From: Bauldia sp. | Lineage (GTDB): Bacteria; Pseudomonadota; Alphaproteobacteria; Rhizobiales; Kaistiaceae | Assembly: GCA_020442095.1 (NCBI GenBank) | Contig: JAGRKY010000310.1 | Span: 1-7,518, forward strand | DNA: 7,518 nucleotides | Direction: 5' to 3' | Shown: one piece after another, positions 1-5,530 of the stretch | How positions within the stretch are numbered: the first letter of the stretch is position 1 | Layout: each line of letters begins with the position of its first letter | Position numbers and translations under genes: made by a program | Notes under the pieces: generated by a model | The model's database searches: none | Seen by the model: only the letters and a program-made list of their open reading frames with translations | Told to the model about the DNA's origin: nothing

Positions 1-1222
1 CCTTGATGATCAGGGTGCCGCCGTCGCGGACGAAGATCGCGCCGCCGAGCGCCGCGCCGCCGCCGCCATCCGCGCCGTCGCCTGACCCGCCGCTGCCGCC
101 GAAGGCGCCGCCTGAGCCGGCGCTGACACCACTGCCGCCACCGGCGCCGTATCCACCTGTTCCCCCGGCCTGGCCTTGGCTATCTGTTCGTGCGCCGCCG
201 CCGCCGCCGCCGAAGCCGCCGGCTCCGCCGCTGGCTGGAGAGCCGTTTCCGGTGCCGCCGCCGCCACCAAAGTCGCCGCCACTCCCTCCGTCCTGATTCA
301 TTGCGCCGCCGCCGCCGCCGCCGAGGCCGCCGGCCCCGCCGGGACCGCTGGAGCTAGCCCCGGTTCCACCGCCGCCGCCAGACGCGAGGCCGTCACCGCC
401 CGGGCGAGTGAAGCCACCGCCACCGCCACCTCCCAGGGGCGCGTCGGCTGCGTTGCCTGGTTGTCCGAAGCCGCCGCCGCTGCCACCCTCGGGGCCGCCG
501 TTGATGGCGCCGCCGCCACCGCCGCCTGCGTCGCCGGAAGCATCACCACCATTTCCCTGCTGCCCGCCGCCGCCGCCGCCACCGCCTGCGCCACTGCCAC
601 CGTTACCGAACTCGCCGCCACCACCACCGCCGCCAAGGTTCCCCGAGCCTCCGACTCCTTCGTAGCCGCCGCCGCCGCCGCCGCCGGAAGGGCCACCGTT
701 CCCCCCGTCACCACCGAAGCCGCCGCCGCCGCCACTGCCGCCCGACCCGGTGCTCGTGTAGGTCACGCCGTCCCCGCCGTCCCCGCCAACCGCGGCGGCA
801 TCCGCCACCACCACATTGGCGAGCGTGACCACGGCGCCGTCGTTGACGAACACCGCAGCACCGGCGCCGAGGCCGCCACCGCCGCCACCACCACCGGAAT
901 TGCCGCCGGCCCCGCCGTCGCCGCCTTCGGCCAGCGCATTGGCGATGGTCACGTTGTTGATCGTGACCTTGCCGCTCTCGACGAAGAACACCCGGCCGGT
1001 GTCGTTGGCGTCGATGGTGTGGCCGCCGCCGTTGAAGGTGATCGTGTGGATGCCGTCGCCGCGGATCATCGGCAGCGACTGGGTCAGCGTGATGTCGGCG
1101 GTGATGTTGACGACGTAGTTGTCGCCGACCACGCCATCGGTGGCGAAGTCGTTCGAGAGCGAGAACACGGCCGCCCTCAGGTCGGCCTCGTTCGCGACAT
1201 CGAAAGTGTAGGTGACCGGCAT
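1..1222 (-). CDS. Glycine-rich beta-helix surface/secreted protein (5' part, C-terminus outside window)
   Basis: The minus frame is open from an ATG at 1222 to the left edge (407 codons, no stop). An AGGAGG six bases before the ATG fixes the start. Residues about 1-100 look like parallel beta-helix coils with the pattern NGGGHTIDANDTGRVFFVESG followed by VTINNVTIANA. Residues about 98-390 are mostly glycine: runs of five to eight Gly separated by short Asn, Asp, Ser, Ala, Phe or Tyr spacers, with a beta-coil (AAVFVNDGAVVTLANVVVAD) at about 122-141. A related coil (GGAIFVRDGGTLIIK) starts again at the left edge. There is no N-terminal signal peptide. In similar large proteins of proteobacteria the export signal is C-terminal, often with RTX calcium-binding repeats (type I secretion). 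That end is not visible here, so secretion is inferred. It resembles PE-PGRS proteins in composition only. Function is unknown; adhesin or matrix protein is a guess. Confidence 0.85.
   Translation of the reverse strand, partial: MPVTYTFDVANEADLRAAVFSLSNDFATDGVVGDNYVVNITADITLTQSLPMIRGDGIHTITFNGGGHTIDANDTGRVFFVESGKVTINNVTIANALAEGGDGGAGGNSGGGGGGGGLGAGAAVFVNDGAVVTLANVVVADAAAVGGDGGDGVTYTSTGSGGSGGGGGFGGDGGNGGPSGGGGGGGYEGVGGSGNLGGGGGGGEFGNGGSGAGGGGGGGGQQGNGGDASGDAGGGGGGAINGGPEGGSGGGFGQPGNAADAPLGGGGGGGFTRPGGDGLASGGGGGTGASSSGPGGAGGLGGGGGGAMNQDGGSGGDFGGGGGTGNGSPASGGAGGFGGGGGGARTDSQGQAGGTGGYGAGGGSGVSAGSGGAFGGSGGSGDGADGGGGAALGGAIFVRDGGTLIIK
192..341 (-). repeat. 39-bp imperfect direct repeat inside glycine-rich gene
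   Basis: Bases 192-230 and 303-341 match at 37 of 39 positions. The copies are offset by 111 bp, exactly 37 codons. On the minus strand they encode GGAGGFGGGGGGA and GGAGGLGGGGGGA. The residues after each copy are only loosely similar, so this is a degenerate tandem module of about 37 residues rather than a clean array. Confidence 0.7.
665..685. repeat. (GCC)7 trinucleotide tract coding for seven glycines
   Basis: Seven uninterrupted GCC units on the plus strand (GGC, Gly, on the coding strand). Similar shorter tracts occur near 193 and 304. Because the unit is three bases, slippage would change glycine number without breaking the frame. Confidence 0.8.
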
Positions 1223-1229
1223 GACATTC

Positions 1230-1249
1230 CTCCTCTTGTCTTCGAGGAG
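1230..1249 (-). promoter_or_regulatory. Hairpin occluding the Shine-Dalgarno of the glycine-rich gene
   Basis: In the transcript, CUCCUC (1249 to 1244) can pair perfectly with GAGGAG (1235 to 1230) across an eight-base loop. The 3' arm is the Shine-Dalgarno itself, six bases from the ATG. A second purine copy, GGAGGAG at 1299 to 1293, could pair with the same CUCCUC and free the ribosome site. The pairing is seen in the sequence; regulation through it is inference. Confidence 0.4.
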
Positions 1250-1331
1250 TGCCACGTTGGCGGCAGCCACCGGCGCTTCGAAGAAGATCAAACTCCTCCG
1301 GTCGCCGAAAAGAATGGCCCGGTTCGCCGTG

Positions 1332-1359
1332 AGATTAGATCAACCGCATTACCGGTCAA
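1332..1359 (-). promoter_or_regulatory. Candidate promoter for the glycine-rich gene
   Basis: Reading the minus strand, TTGACC (1359-1354, five of six to the sigma-70 -35 consensus) is followed after 16 bp by TAATCT (1337-1332). An overlapping TCTAAT (1339-1334) fits the -10 consensus better but leaves only a 14-bp spacer. It would give a leader of about 100 nt. The stretch 1223-1420 also separates this gene from the upstream HAD gene, so independent transcription is plausible. Confidence 0.35.
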
Positions 1360-1420
1360 TCGGCATTTGCATGCAGTGCATCAGCGCGGAGGGAGTCGCA
1401 TTCACGGGCCTTGCGCGGGT

Positions 1421-2182
1421 TCAGGCGAGGATCCAGTCGACGGCGGCGAAGAGGTCGTCGGCCACTGCGGTGGGCGCCGGCTCTGCGCTGTCTTCCGCGC
1501 CTTCCCGATACTTGCCGGTCCTGACCAGGAGGGTGGCGCCGATGCCGGCGGCGAGCGCGCCGGACACGTCGGCCTCGACATCGTCACCGACCATCACCGC
1601 GTCCGCCGCATCGCAGCCGAGCCCGGCGACGGCCGCCGCGTAGAAATCGGGAGCGGGTTTGCCGAGGACGGTTGCCTCGCGGCCCGAGGCGTATTCGAGG
1701 GCCGCGACGAAACCGCCGGCATCCATGCTGAGCTCGCCATCGTCGTCCCGGAAGGTGCGGTTCTCGGCGAGCGCCAGCAGGTCGGCGCCGGCGACGAGTT
1801 GCCGGAAGGCGGCGTTCAGTGTGTCATAGGTGAAGTCGCGCCCGGCATCGCCGACCACCACCGCCTTGTCGGGATAGTCGGCGAGCCCCTCGAAATCCTC
1901 GACCAGCGCCGGATGGATCAGCAGGTGGGGCGAGCGCTTGTGGGCGGCCAGCCACGTACGGGCGGCCTCCGCGGGCGTCACCAGTTCGTCTGCCGAGATG
2001 CCGAGGCCGATCTTGTGGAGGCGATCGAGGATGCCGTCTTTCGACATCCGGGTCGTGTTGGTGACGAAGCGGATTGGCAACCCGGCTTCGCGCAGGCGAG
2101 CGATCGCCTCGCCTGCACGGGGCAGCATGTGGTCGCCGAGGTAGACTACCCCGGCGAGGTCGAGCAGAACGCCTTTTGCCAT
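1421..2182 (-). CDS. LHPP-like HAD-superfamily phosphatase (subfamily IIA)
   Basis: 253 residues, the usual length for LHPP-like/HDHD2-like HAD-IIA enzymes (the class described as TIGR01458). HAD motif I is LLDLAGVVY with the nucleophile Asp8. Motif II is FVTNTT with Thr41, motif III is GKPAPDFY with Lys175, and motif IV is MVGDDVEADV with Asp200/Asp201 and Asp205. Between motifs II and III is a C2-type cap (about residues 80-170). Closest in memory is mammalian LHPP (phospholysine/phosphohistidine and pyrophosphate phosphatase), through RFVTNTT, FVALEYA-like and VRTGKYR segments. The substrate cannot be read from sequence. Oddity: the second Asp of the canonical DxD is Ala10. LHPP has Ser at this position and phosphonoacetaldehyde hydrolase has Ala. 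The ATG at 2182 directly precedes the motif I strand, but I see no good ribosome site before it. It lies divergently to the kinase at 2352. Confidence 0.88.
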   Translation of the reverse strand: MAKGVLLDLAGVVYLGDHMLPRAGEAIARLREAGLPIRFVTNTTRMSKDGILDRLHKIGLGISADELVTPAEAARTWLAAHKRSPHLLIHPALVEDFEGLADYPDKAVVVGDAGRDFTYDTLNAAFRQLVAGADLLALAENRTFRDDDGELSMDAGGFVAALEYASGREATVLGKPAPDFYAAAVAGLGCDAADAVMVGDDVEADVSGALAAGIGATLLVRTGKYREGAEDSAEPAPTAVADDLFAAVDWILA

Positions 2183-2283
2183 GTGTCGTCACCGCTGGGA
2201 GGAGGCGTGACACCTGCGCCAACCATAGCCGCCGTCGGCGAGGTCTGTGAAGGGCCGCGGGCGGCGTGCCGTGCGTTTTGTGG

Positions 2284-2303
2284 ATTCCGGCGACGGCCGG
2301 AAT
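2284..2303. promoter_or_regulatory. 20-bp palindrome in the HAD/kdgK divergent spacer (candidate operator)
   Basis: ATTCCGGC (2284-2291) and GCCGGAAT (2296-2303) form a perfect 8-bp inverted repeat around GACG. It lies 48 bp before the kinase ATG. A weak -35-like TTGTGG (2278-2283) and a -10-like TATGCT (2303-2308) or AATATG (2301-2306) flank it, so the palindrome would fill the spacer of a kdgK promoter. The symmetry is certain; the operator role is inferred. Confidence 0.4.
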
Positions 2304-2351
2304 ATGCTTAGAGGCCACGGCAAGACAGCAACCATCCGACGACGGGGCCCC

Positions 2352-3272
2352 ATGCCTGACATCATTTCCATCGGCGAGCCGCTTTTCGAACTCAACCAGC
2401 CGAAGGACGAGTCCATCTTCCGGCAGGGGCATGGCGGCGACACCTCCAACTGCGCCATTGCCGCTGCGCGCCAGGGCGCGAGCGTCGCCTATGTCACTGC
2501 CGTCGGCGCGGACCAGTTCGGCGACTCCTTCATGCGGCTCTGGCAGGAGGAGGGGGTCGACACCAGCGCCGTCCACAAGAGCCCGGTCGCCCATACCGGC
2601 ATCTACTTCGTCACCCATGGTCCCGACGGCCACGTCTTCTCCTACATGCGCGCCGGCTCCGCCGCGAGCCGGATGACGCCGGAGCAGCTTCCCGTCGAGA
2701 TGATCAAGGGCGCCCGCATCCTCCATGCTTCCGGTATCAGCCAGGCGATCTCGTCGAGCGCAGCGGACACCGTCTTCGCCGCGATGCGGATCGCGCGTTC
2801 GGCCGGCGTCACCGTTTCCTACGACACCAACCTCCGGCTCCGCCTCTGGCCGCTCGACCGCGCCCGCGCCGTCATCCATTCGGCGGTGGCGCTTGCCGAT
2901 ATCGTCCGCCCCGGCCTCGACGATGCCCGTCACCTCACCGGCCTCGTCGAGCCCGACGCGATCGTCGACTTCTACCTCTCCATGGGCGCGAAAATCGTCG
3001 CGCTCACCCTCGGCGAGGATGGCGCCATCGTCGCCACCGCCGAGCACCGCGAGCGACTCGATCCGATCGCCGTCAGGCTGGTCGACGCGACCGGCGCCGG
3101 GGATATGTTCGACGGGGCATTCCTCGCCGAATATCTCCGCACCGGCGATCCCTTCGCCTCGGCGCGCTATGCCAACATGGCGGCGGCGCTGTCGACCGAG
3201 GGCTATGGCGCCGTCGCCCCGATGCCGCGCCGCGAGGCGGTCGAGGCGGCGATTGCCGCCGGTCGGACCTGA
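2352..3272 (+). CDS. kdgK: PfkB-family sugar kinase, probable 2-keto-3-deoxygluconate kinase
   Basis: 306 residues, normal for the ribokinase/PfkB family. It would phosphorylate 2-keto-3-deoxygluconate with ATP to KDPG, feeding the Entner-Doudoroff route from uronates and galactonates in the cytoplasm. The start MPDIISIGEP matches the family's first beta strand. The frame is open further upstream (to 2247), but that part has no family character. GGDTSN at residues 28-33 is the PfkB sugar-site region. The PfkB signature DATGAGDMFDGAF at 245-257 carries the catalytic base Asp251. Two segments favour KDG kinase over other PfkB members: YMRAGSAAS at 98-106 and DTNLRLRLWP at 158-167, the latter recalling DPNLR-LW in characterised KDG kinases. 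A kinase for another keto-sugar acid cannot be excluded. The gene ends 16 bp from the convergent deacylase gene. Confidence 0.85.
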   Translation: MPDIISIGEPLFELNQPKDESIFRQGHGGDTSNCAIAAARQGASVAYVTAVGADQFGDSFMRLWQEEGVDTSAVHKSPVAHTGIYFVTHGPDGHVFSYMRAGSAASRMTPEQLPVEMIKGARILHASGISQAISSSAADTVFAAMRIARSAGVTVSYDTNLRLRLWPLDRARAVIHSAVALADIVRPGLDDARHLTGLVEPDAIVDFYLSMGAKIVALTLGEDGAIVATAEHRERLDPIAVRLVDATGAGDMFDGAFLAEYLRTGDPFASARYANMAAALSTEGYGAVAPMPRREAVEAAIAAGRT

Positions 3273-3276
3273 CCGG
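3259..3276 (+). terminator. Small GC hairpin overlapping the kdgK stop codon
   Basis: CCGGTC (3259-3264) pairs perfectly with GACCGG (3271-3276) across a six-base loop that ends in the first base of the TGA. No T-run follows, so it is not a classical intrinsic terminator. It may only stabilise the mRNA end, or be chance in GC-rich DNA. Confidence 0.2.
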
Positions 3277-3288
3277 AAGGGCGAATCG

Positions 3289-3765
3289 TCAGGCGACCTG
3301 AATCACGGTCGGGACAAGGGCGTCGCGGAGCTGTCTCGGATCGACCGGGAAGACCGCCCGGGGTGTCCCGGCGGCCGCCCAGACTGTCTCATACTGTAAC
3401 AGATCGGCGTCCATGAACGTCGCAAGCTTAACCATATGGCCAAAAGGCGGGATGCCGCCGATGGCGAATCCGGTGGCCTTGCGGACGAAATCCGCGTCCG
3501 GCCTGACGATCGCTTCCCCTATGGTTTCCGCCACGGCTTTCTCGTTGACGCGGTTGGTCCCGGAGACCAGGAAGAGGTAGGGCAGGTCGCTGTCTTTCCC
3601 TTTGAATATCAGTGACTTGGTTATCTGACCGACGGTGCAGCCGCAGGCCGCGGCGGCCTCCTCGGCGGTGCGTGTGCTGTCCGGCATGACGGTCACTTTG
3701 ACCGCCAGTCCGAGCGCGTTTGCCGCGTCCTGGACCCGCTTTGCGGCGGCCGGAAGTTCGCTCAT
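3289..3765 (-). CDS. YbaK/ProX-type aminoacyl-tRNA deacylase
   Basis: 158 residues, a single YbaK/aaRS-associated domain. Members hydrolyse mischarged tRNA in trans, for example Ala- or Cys-tRNA(Pro), which protects translation fidelity. CTVGQITKSLIFK at residues 43-55 carries the conserved Lys50 expected in the active site. GTNRVNEKAV at 69-78 and the glycine-rich loop TGFAIGGIPPFGH at 98-110 are hallmarks of the ProX-like branch. I chose the ATG at 3765 because an AAAGGG lies about ten bases before it; an in-frame GTG at 3798 would add eleven residues without family character. The gene is convergent with kdgK and divergent from the membrane protein gene at 3874. Which mischarged tRNA it edits cannot be told from the sequence. 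Confidence 0.88.
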   Translation of the reverse strand: MSELPAAAKRVQDAANALGLAVKVTVMPDSTRTAEEAAAACGCTVGQITKSLIFKGKDSDLPYLFLVSGTNRVNEKAVAETIGEAIVRPDADFVRKATGFAIGGIPPFGHMVKLATFMDADLLQYETVWAAAGTPRAVFPVDPRQLRDALVPTVIQVA

Positions 3766-3814
3766 TCTGGTACCCTTTCGGTGGCGCAAAGTGTGCACAT
3801 CGTGATGCGGATCG

Positions 3815-3858
3815 CGCGGGATTTTGCTAACACATTGCTAACCAAGCCGCATCCCGCG
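3815..3858. promoter_or_regulatory. Repeat-rich divergent regulatory region (direct plus inverted repeats)
   Basis: Two copies of TTGCTAAC (3824-3831 and 3835-3842) are spaced exactly 11 bp apart, about one helical turn. They sit inside an inverted repeat: CGCGGGAT (3815-3822) and ATCCCGCG (3851-3858). A second arm pair, ATGCGG (3805-3810) and CCGCAT (3847-3852), competes for the same bases. A perfect TGTGCACA palindrome lies at 3792-3799. The whole is between two divergent genes, so it suits a shared operator. I could not assign convincing -35/-10 boxes. Confidence 0.4.
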
Positions 3859-3873
3859 GAAGGAAGCACGACG

Positions 3874-4503
3874 ATGAGTGACGGCACGGAAGGCCACGGC
3901 AGCAGCGGCAATGTGAGGACGCTCCAGTCTGCGATACGGCGTGTCCGTACCGCCGAGGCCGAGCGCTCCGACGTGGTCGTCGAACTGCGCGACGCCGAGC
4001 GCGCCCGGCTCGATATGCTGGCCGATGAGCTCAAGGGAGTATTCGCGGAAGTCCCTGAGGACAATGACACTTTCCTCTTCAGCATCAGTGGCGGGACGCC
4101 CGCCCGGCTGTGGATCGACATGACCTCCTTCGTCGTCCTCGGGCGCGATCGCCGGACCTATCGCTTCCTCAAGGACACCCGGCTCGGCCGCACCGTGATC
4201 ATCGAATCGACCGATCTCGACGAGGTCGCCGACTGCGTGACGGACTATGTCGCGGAGCGGATCATCGAGCGGGAACGGGCGATCGAGGGGGATTGGGTGA
4301 TCAGGCGTGCCCGCCGCGAGGAAGCCGAGCGGCGCGAAACGGGCGAGCGTCCGTCCGCGCCGGCGATTGCCGAATCGGTCTCCGCGAAAAGTCCGGTTGA
4401 CCGGAAAGCGCTCGGCTGGGTCGTCGCGGCGTTCCTGTTCGGTATCCTGATCGGGGTCGCCGTGCTGTTCGGCTATGCCTGGATGCGCGTGCCGGCTGGC
4501 TGA
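3874..4503 (+). CDS. Uncharacterised protein with one C-terminal membrane helix
   Basis: 209 residues. The ATG at 3874 is chosen because GGAAGGAAG ends seven bases before it; an in-frame GTG at 3781 lacks such a site. Residues 14-55 are rich in charged and Ala residues and probably helical or coiled. Residues about 50-140 form the likely globular domain, with RLWIDMTSFVVLGRDRRTYRF and KDTRLGRTVI as its most distinctive segments, then a charged helix (YVAERIIERERAIEGDWVIRRARREE). A single hydrophobic helix at about 180-203 (WVVAAFLFGILIGVAVLFGY) ends six residues from the C-terminus. The topology suggests a cytoplasmic domain anchored by its tail. I recall similar uncharacterised proteins in Rhizobiales but know no function. 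The last 31 bp overlap the end of the convergent metallophosphoesterase gene. Confidence 0.8.
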   Translation: MSDGTEGHGSSGNVRTLQSAIRRVRTAEAERSDVVVELRDAERARLDMLADELKGVFAEVPEDNDTFLFSISGGTPARLWIDMTSFVVLGRDRRTYRFLKDTRLGRTVIIESTDLDEVADCVTDYVAERIIERERAIEGDWVIRRARREEAERRETGERPSAPAIAESVSAKSPVDRKALGWVVAAFLFGILIGVAVLFGYAWMRVPAG

Positions 4504-5405
4504 ACCTCAGGCCCGACAAGGCGTTCTTCACGAAGCGACTCGACCTCGTCATGCGATGAGTGCGCGCCGCGCTCCTCCATGTCGCAAGTGAAGCCGCGCT
4601 CGGTCCGGTCGATCCTGAAGACCAGGTAGCTGCTGCCGGACCGGCCGTGATGCGGCGAAAGCGACGCTGAACCGGCGCCGACCACCGGAACCTGTCCCGC
4701 GGGGCCGTCGATATGGTTCACCATGGTGTGGTGGTTGTGGCCATGCAGGACCAGTTCCGCGCCGCTCCTGGCGACCGCGGCCCGGAAGCGTTCGGCGCCG
4801 ATCAGGCGACGATGCCAGGGTGTCGTGCCGTCAACCGGTGGATGGTGGATCAGCACGATACGGAACAGCCCTTCCTCGCCGAGGTTGGCAAGTTCCTCCT
4901 CGAGCCGGTCCGCCTGCGGCTGGTCGATCCGGCCGGTCGCCATCAGCGGCGCGGTGGCGATTGCGGTCGAGACACCGACGATCGCGACCGGCCCGCGCCT
5001 GCGGACAAAGGGGAAGACGACCGGCGCCACGTCGTGATCGTCACCGACCATGTAGGGCCGCCAGGTATGCTCGAAATGCCGGATGGCGCCCGGGAGATAG
5101 GCGTCATGGTTGCCGGGAATGGCCGAGACGTCCTCCGGATCGCCGAGACTGTCGAGCCAGATCCTGGCGGTTTCGATTTCGGCGCGAAGCCCGATGTTGA
5201 TGAGGTCGCCGGTCACCGCGATATGATCGCGCGGGCGGGCGAGGATATCCGCGACCAGATGCCGGAGGGTCCGCGGCCCGAGGGCGGCGCTGCGGCTCCT
5301 GTGCCAGTTGACGTATCCGAAGACCCGCTTCGAGACGAGTTCGTGCCAGCGGACGGCCGGCAGCGGTCCGAGGTGCGGATCGGAGAGCTGAACGAGGGTG
5401 AACAC
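4473..5405 (-). CDS. Calcineurin-like metallophosphoesterase (CpdA/Icc-like)
   Basis: 310 residues counted from a GTG at 5405. All five metal-site motifs are present in order: SDPHLG (residues 8-13, Asp9 and His11), TGDLIN (65-70), PGNHDAY (97-103), IHHPP (186-190) and HGHNHH (221-226). This is the complete two-metal active site of class III cyclic nucleotide phosphodiesterase-like enzymes. The substrate may be a cyclic nucleotide or another phosphodiester; the sequence does not decide. The family normally begins right at the first strand (FTLVQLSDPHLG), so GTG 5405 is preferred, though I see no strong ribosome site. An in-frame GTG at 5462 would add nineteen residues. After about residue 275 comes a hydrophilic tail that looks non-conserved, and its last codons overlap the convergent gene by 31 bp. 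Confidence 0.87.
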   Translation of the reverse strand: MFTLVQLSDPHLGPLPAVRWHELVSKRVFGYVNWHRSRSAALGPRTLRHLVADILARPRDHIAVTGDLINIGLRAEIETARIWLDSLGDPEDVSAIPGNHDAYLPGAIRHFEHTWRPYMVGDDHDVAPVVFPFVRRRGPVAIVGVSTAIATAPLMATGRIDQPQADRLEEELANLGEEGLFRIVLIHHPPVDGTTPWHRRLIGAERFRAAVARSGAELVLHGHNHHTMVNHIDGPAGQVPVVGAGSASLSPHHGRSGSSYLVFRIDRTERGFTCDMEERGAHSSHDEVESLREERLVGPEVQPAGTRIQA

Positions 5406-5445
5406 GGTCGTGCGACGCTTTGCTGGTTGCGTCGGCGCCCCGCGG

Positions 5446-5496
5446 CCGACAACTGGAGACACATGGCATATAAAGCGAAGGGCGGCGGTGTGCCAA
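5446..5496. promoter_or_regulatory. Overlapping divergent promoters between metallophosphoesterase and Nudix genes
   Basis: Plus strand: CCGACA (5446-5451), 17 bp, TATAAA (5469-5474), five of six to the -10 consensus, pointing to the Nudix gene. Minus strand: TTGGCA (5496-5491, five of six to -35), 18 bp, TATATG (5472-5467), pointing to the metallophosphoesterase. The two -10 boxes share bases 5469-5472 in the only AT-rich spot of this spacer. Expected leaders are about 50 nt each. Assignment is by eye. Confidence 0.4.
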
Positions 5497-5530
5497 CTCG
5501 TGGAAAGGGACGGGTAAGCTGCGAGAAGGG

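Noticed and set aside
10..735. Ala-rich minus-strand frames within the glycine-rich gene (10-282 and 298-735)
   Set aside because: These are shifted readings of the GGC/GCC tracts; the Gly frame is continuous, has a strong ribosome site and begins with a beta-helix domain.
60..740. Possible CRISPR or satellite array in the triplet-rich region
   Set aside because: There are no constant repeats with unique spacers; the periodicity is codon-level glycine coding.
2183..2213. GTGTCGTCAC ... GTGACAC imperfect inverted repeat before the HAD gene
   Set aside because: The arms need a two-base bulge to pair fully and no promoter boxes are near, so it is not better than chance.
176..2311. 711-codon plus-strand open frame with Ala-rich start
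   Set aside because: It is antisense to the glycine-rich gene and the HAD gene. Its Ala/Arg-rich sequence is what GGC-rich coding gives on the other strand, and it shows no domain.
1824..3047. 407-codon minus-strand open frame antisense to the kinase gene
   Set aside because: It crosses into the HAD gene in the wrong frame and shows no protein motif, while kdgK has a complete PfkB signature on the plus strand.
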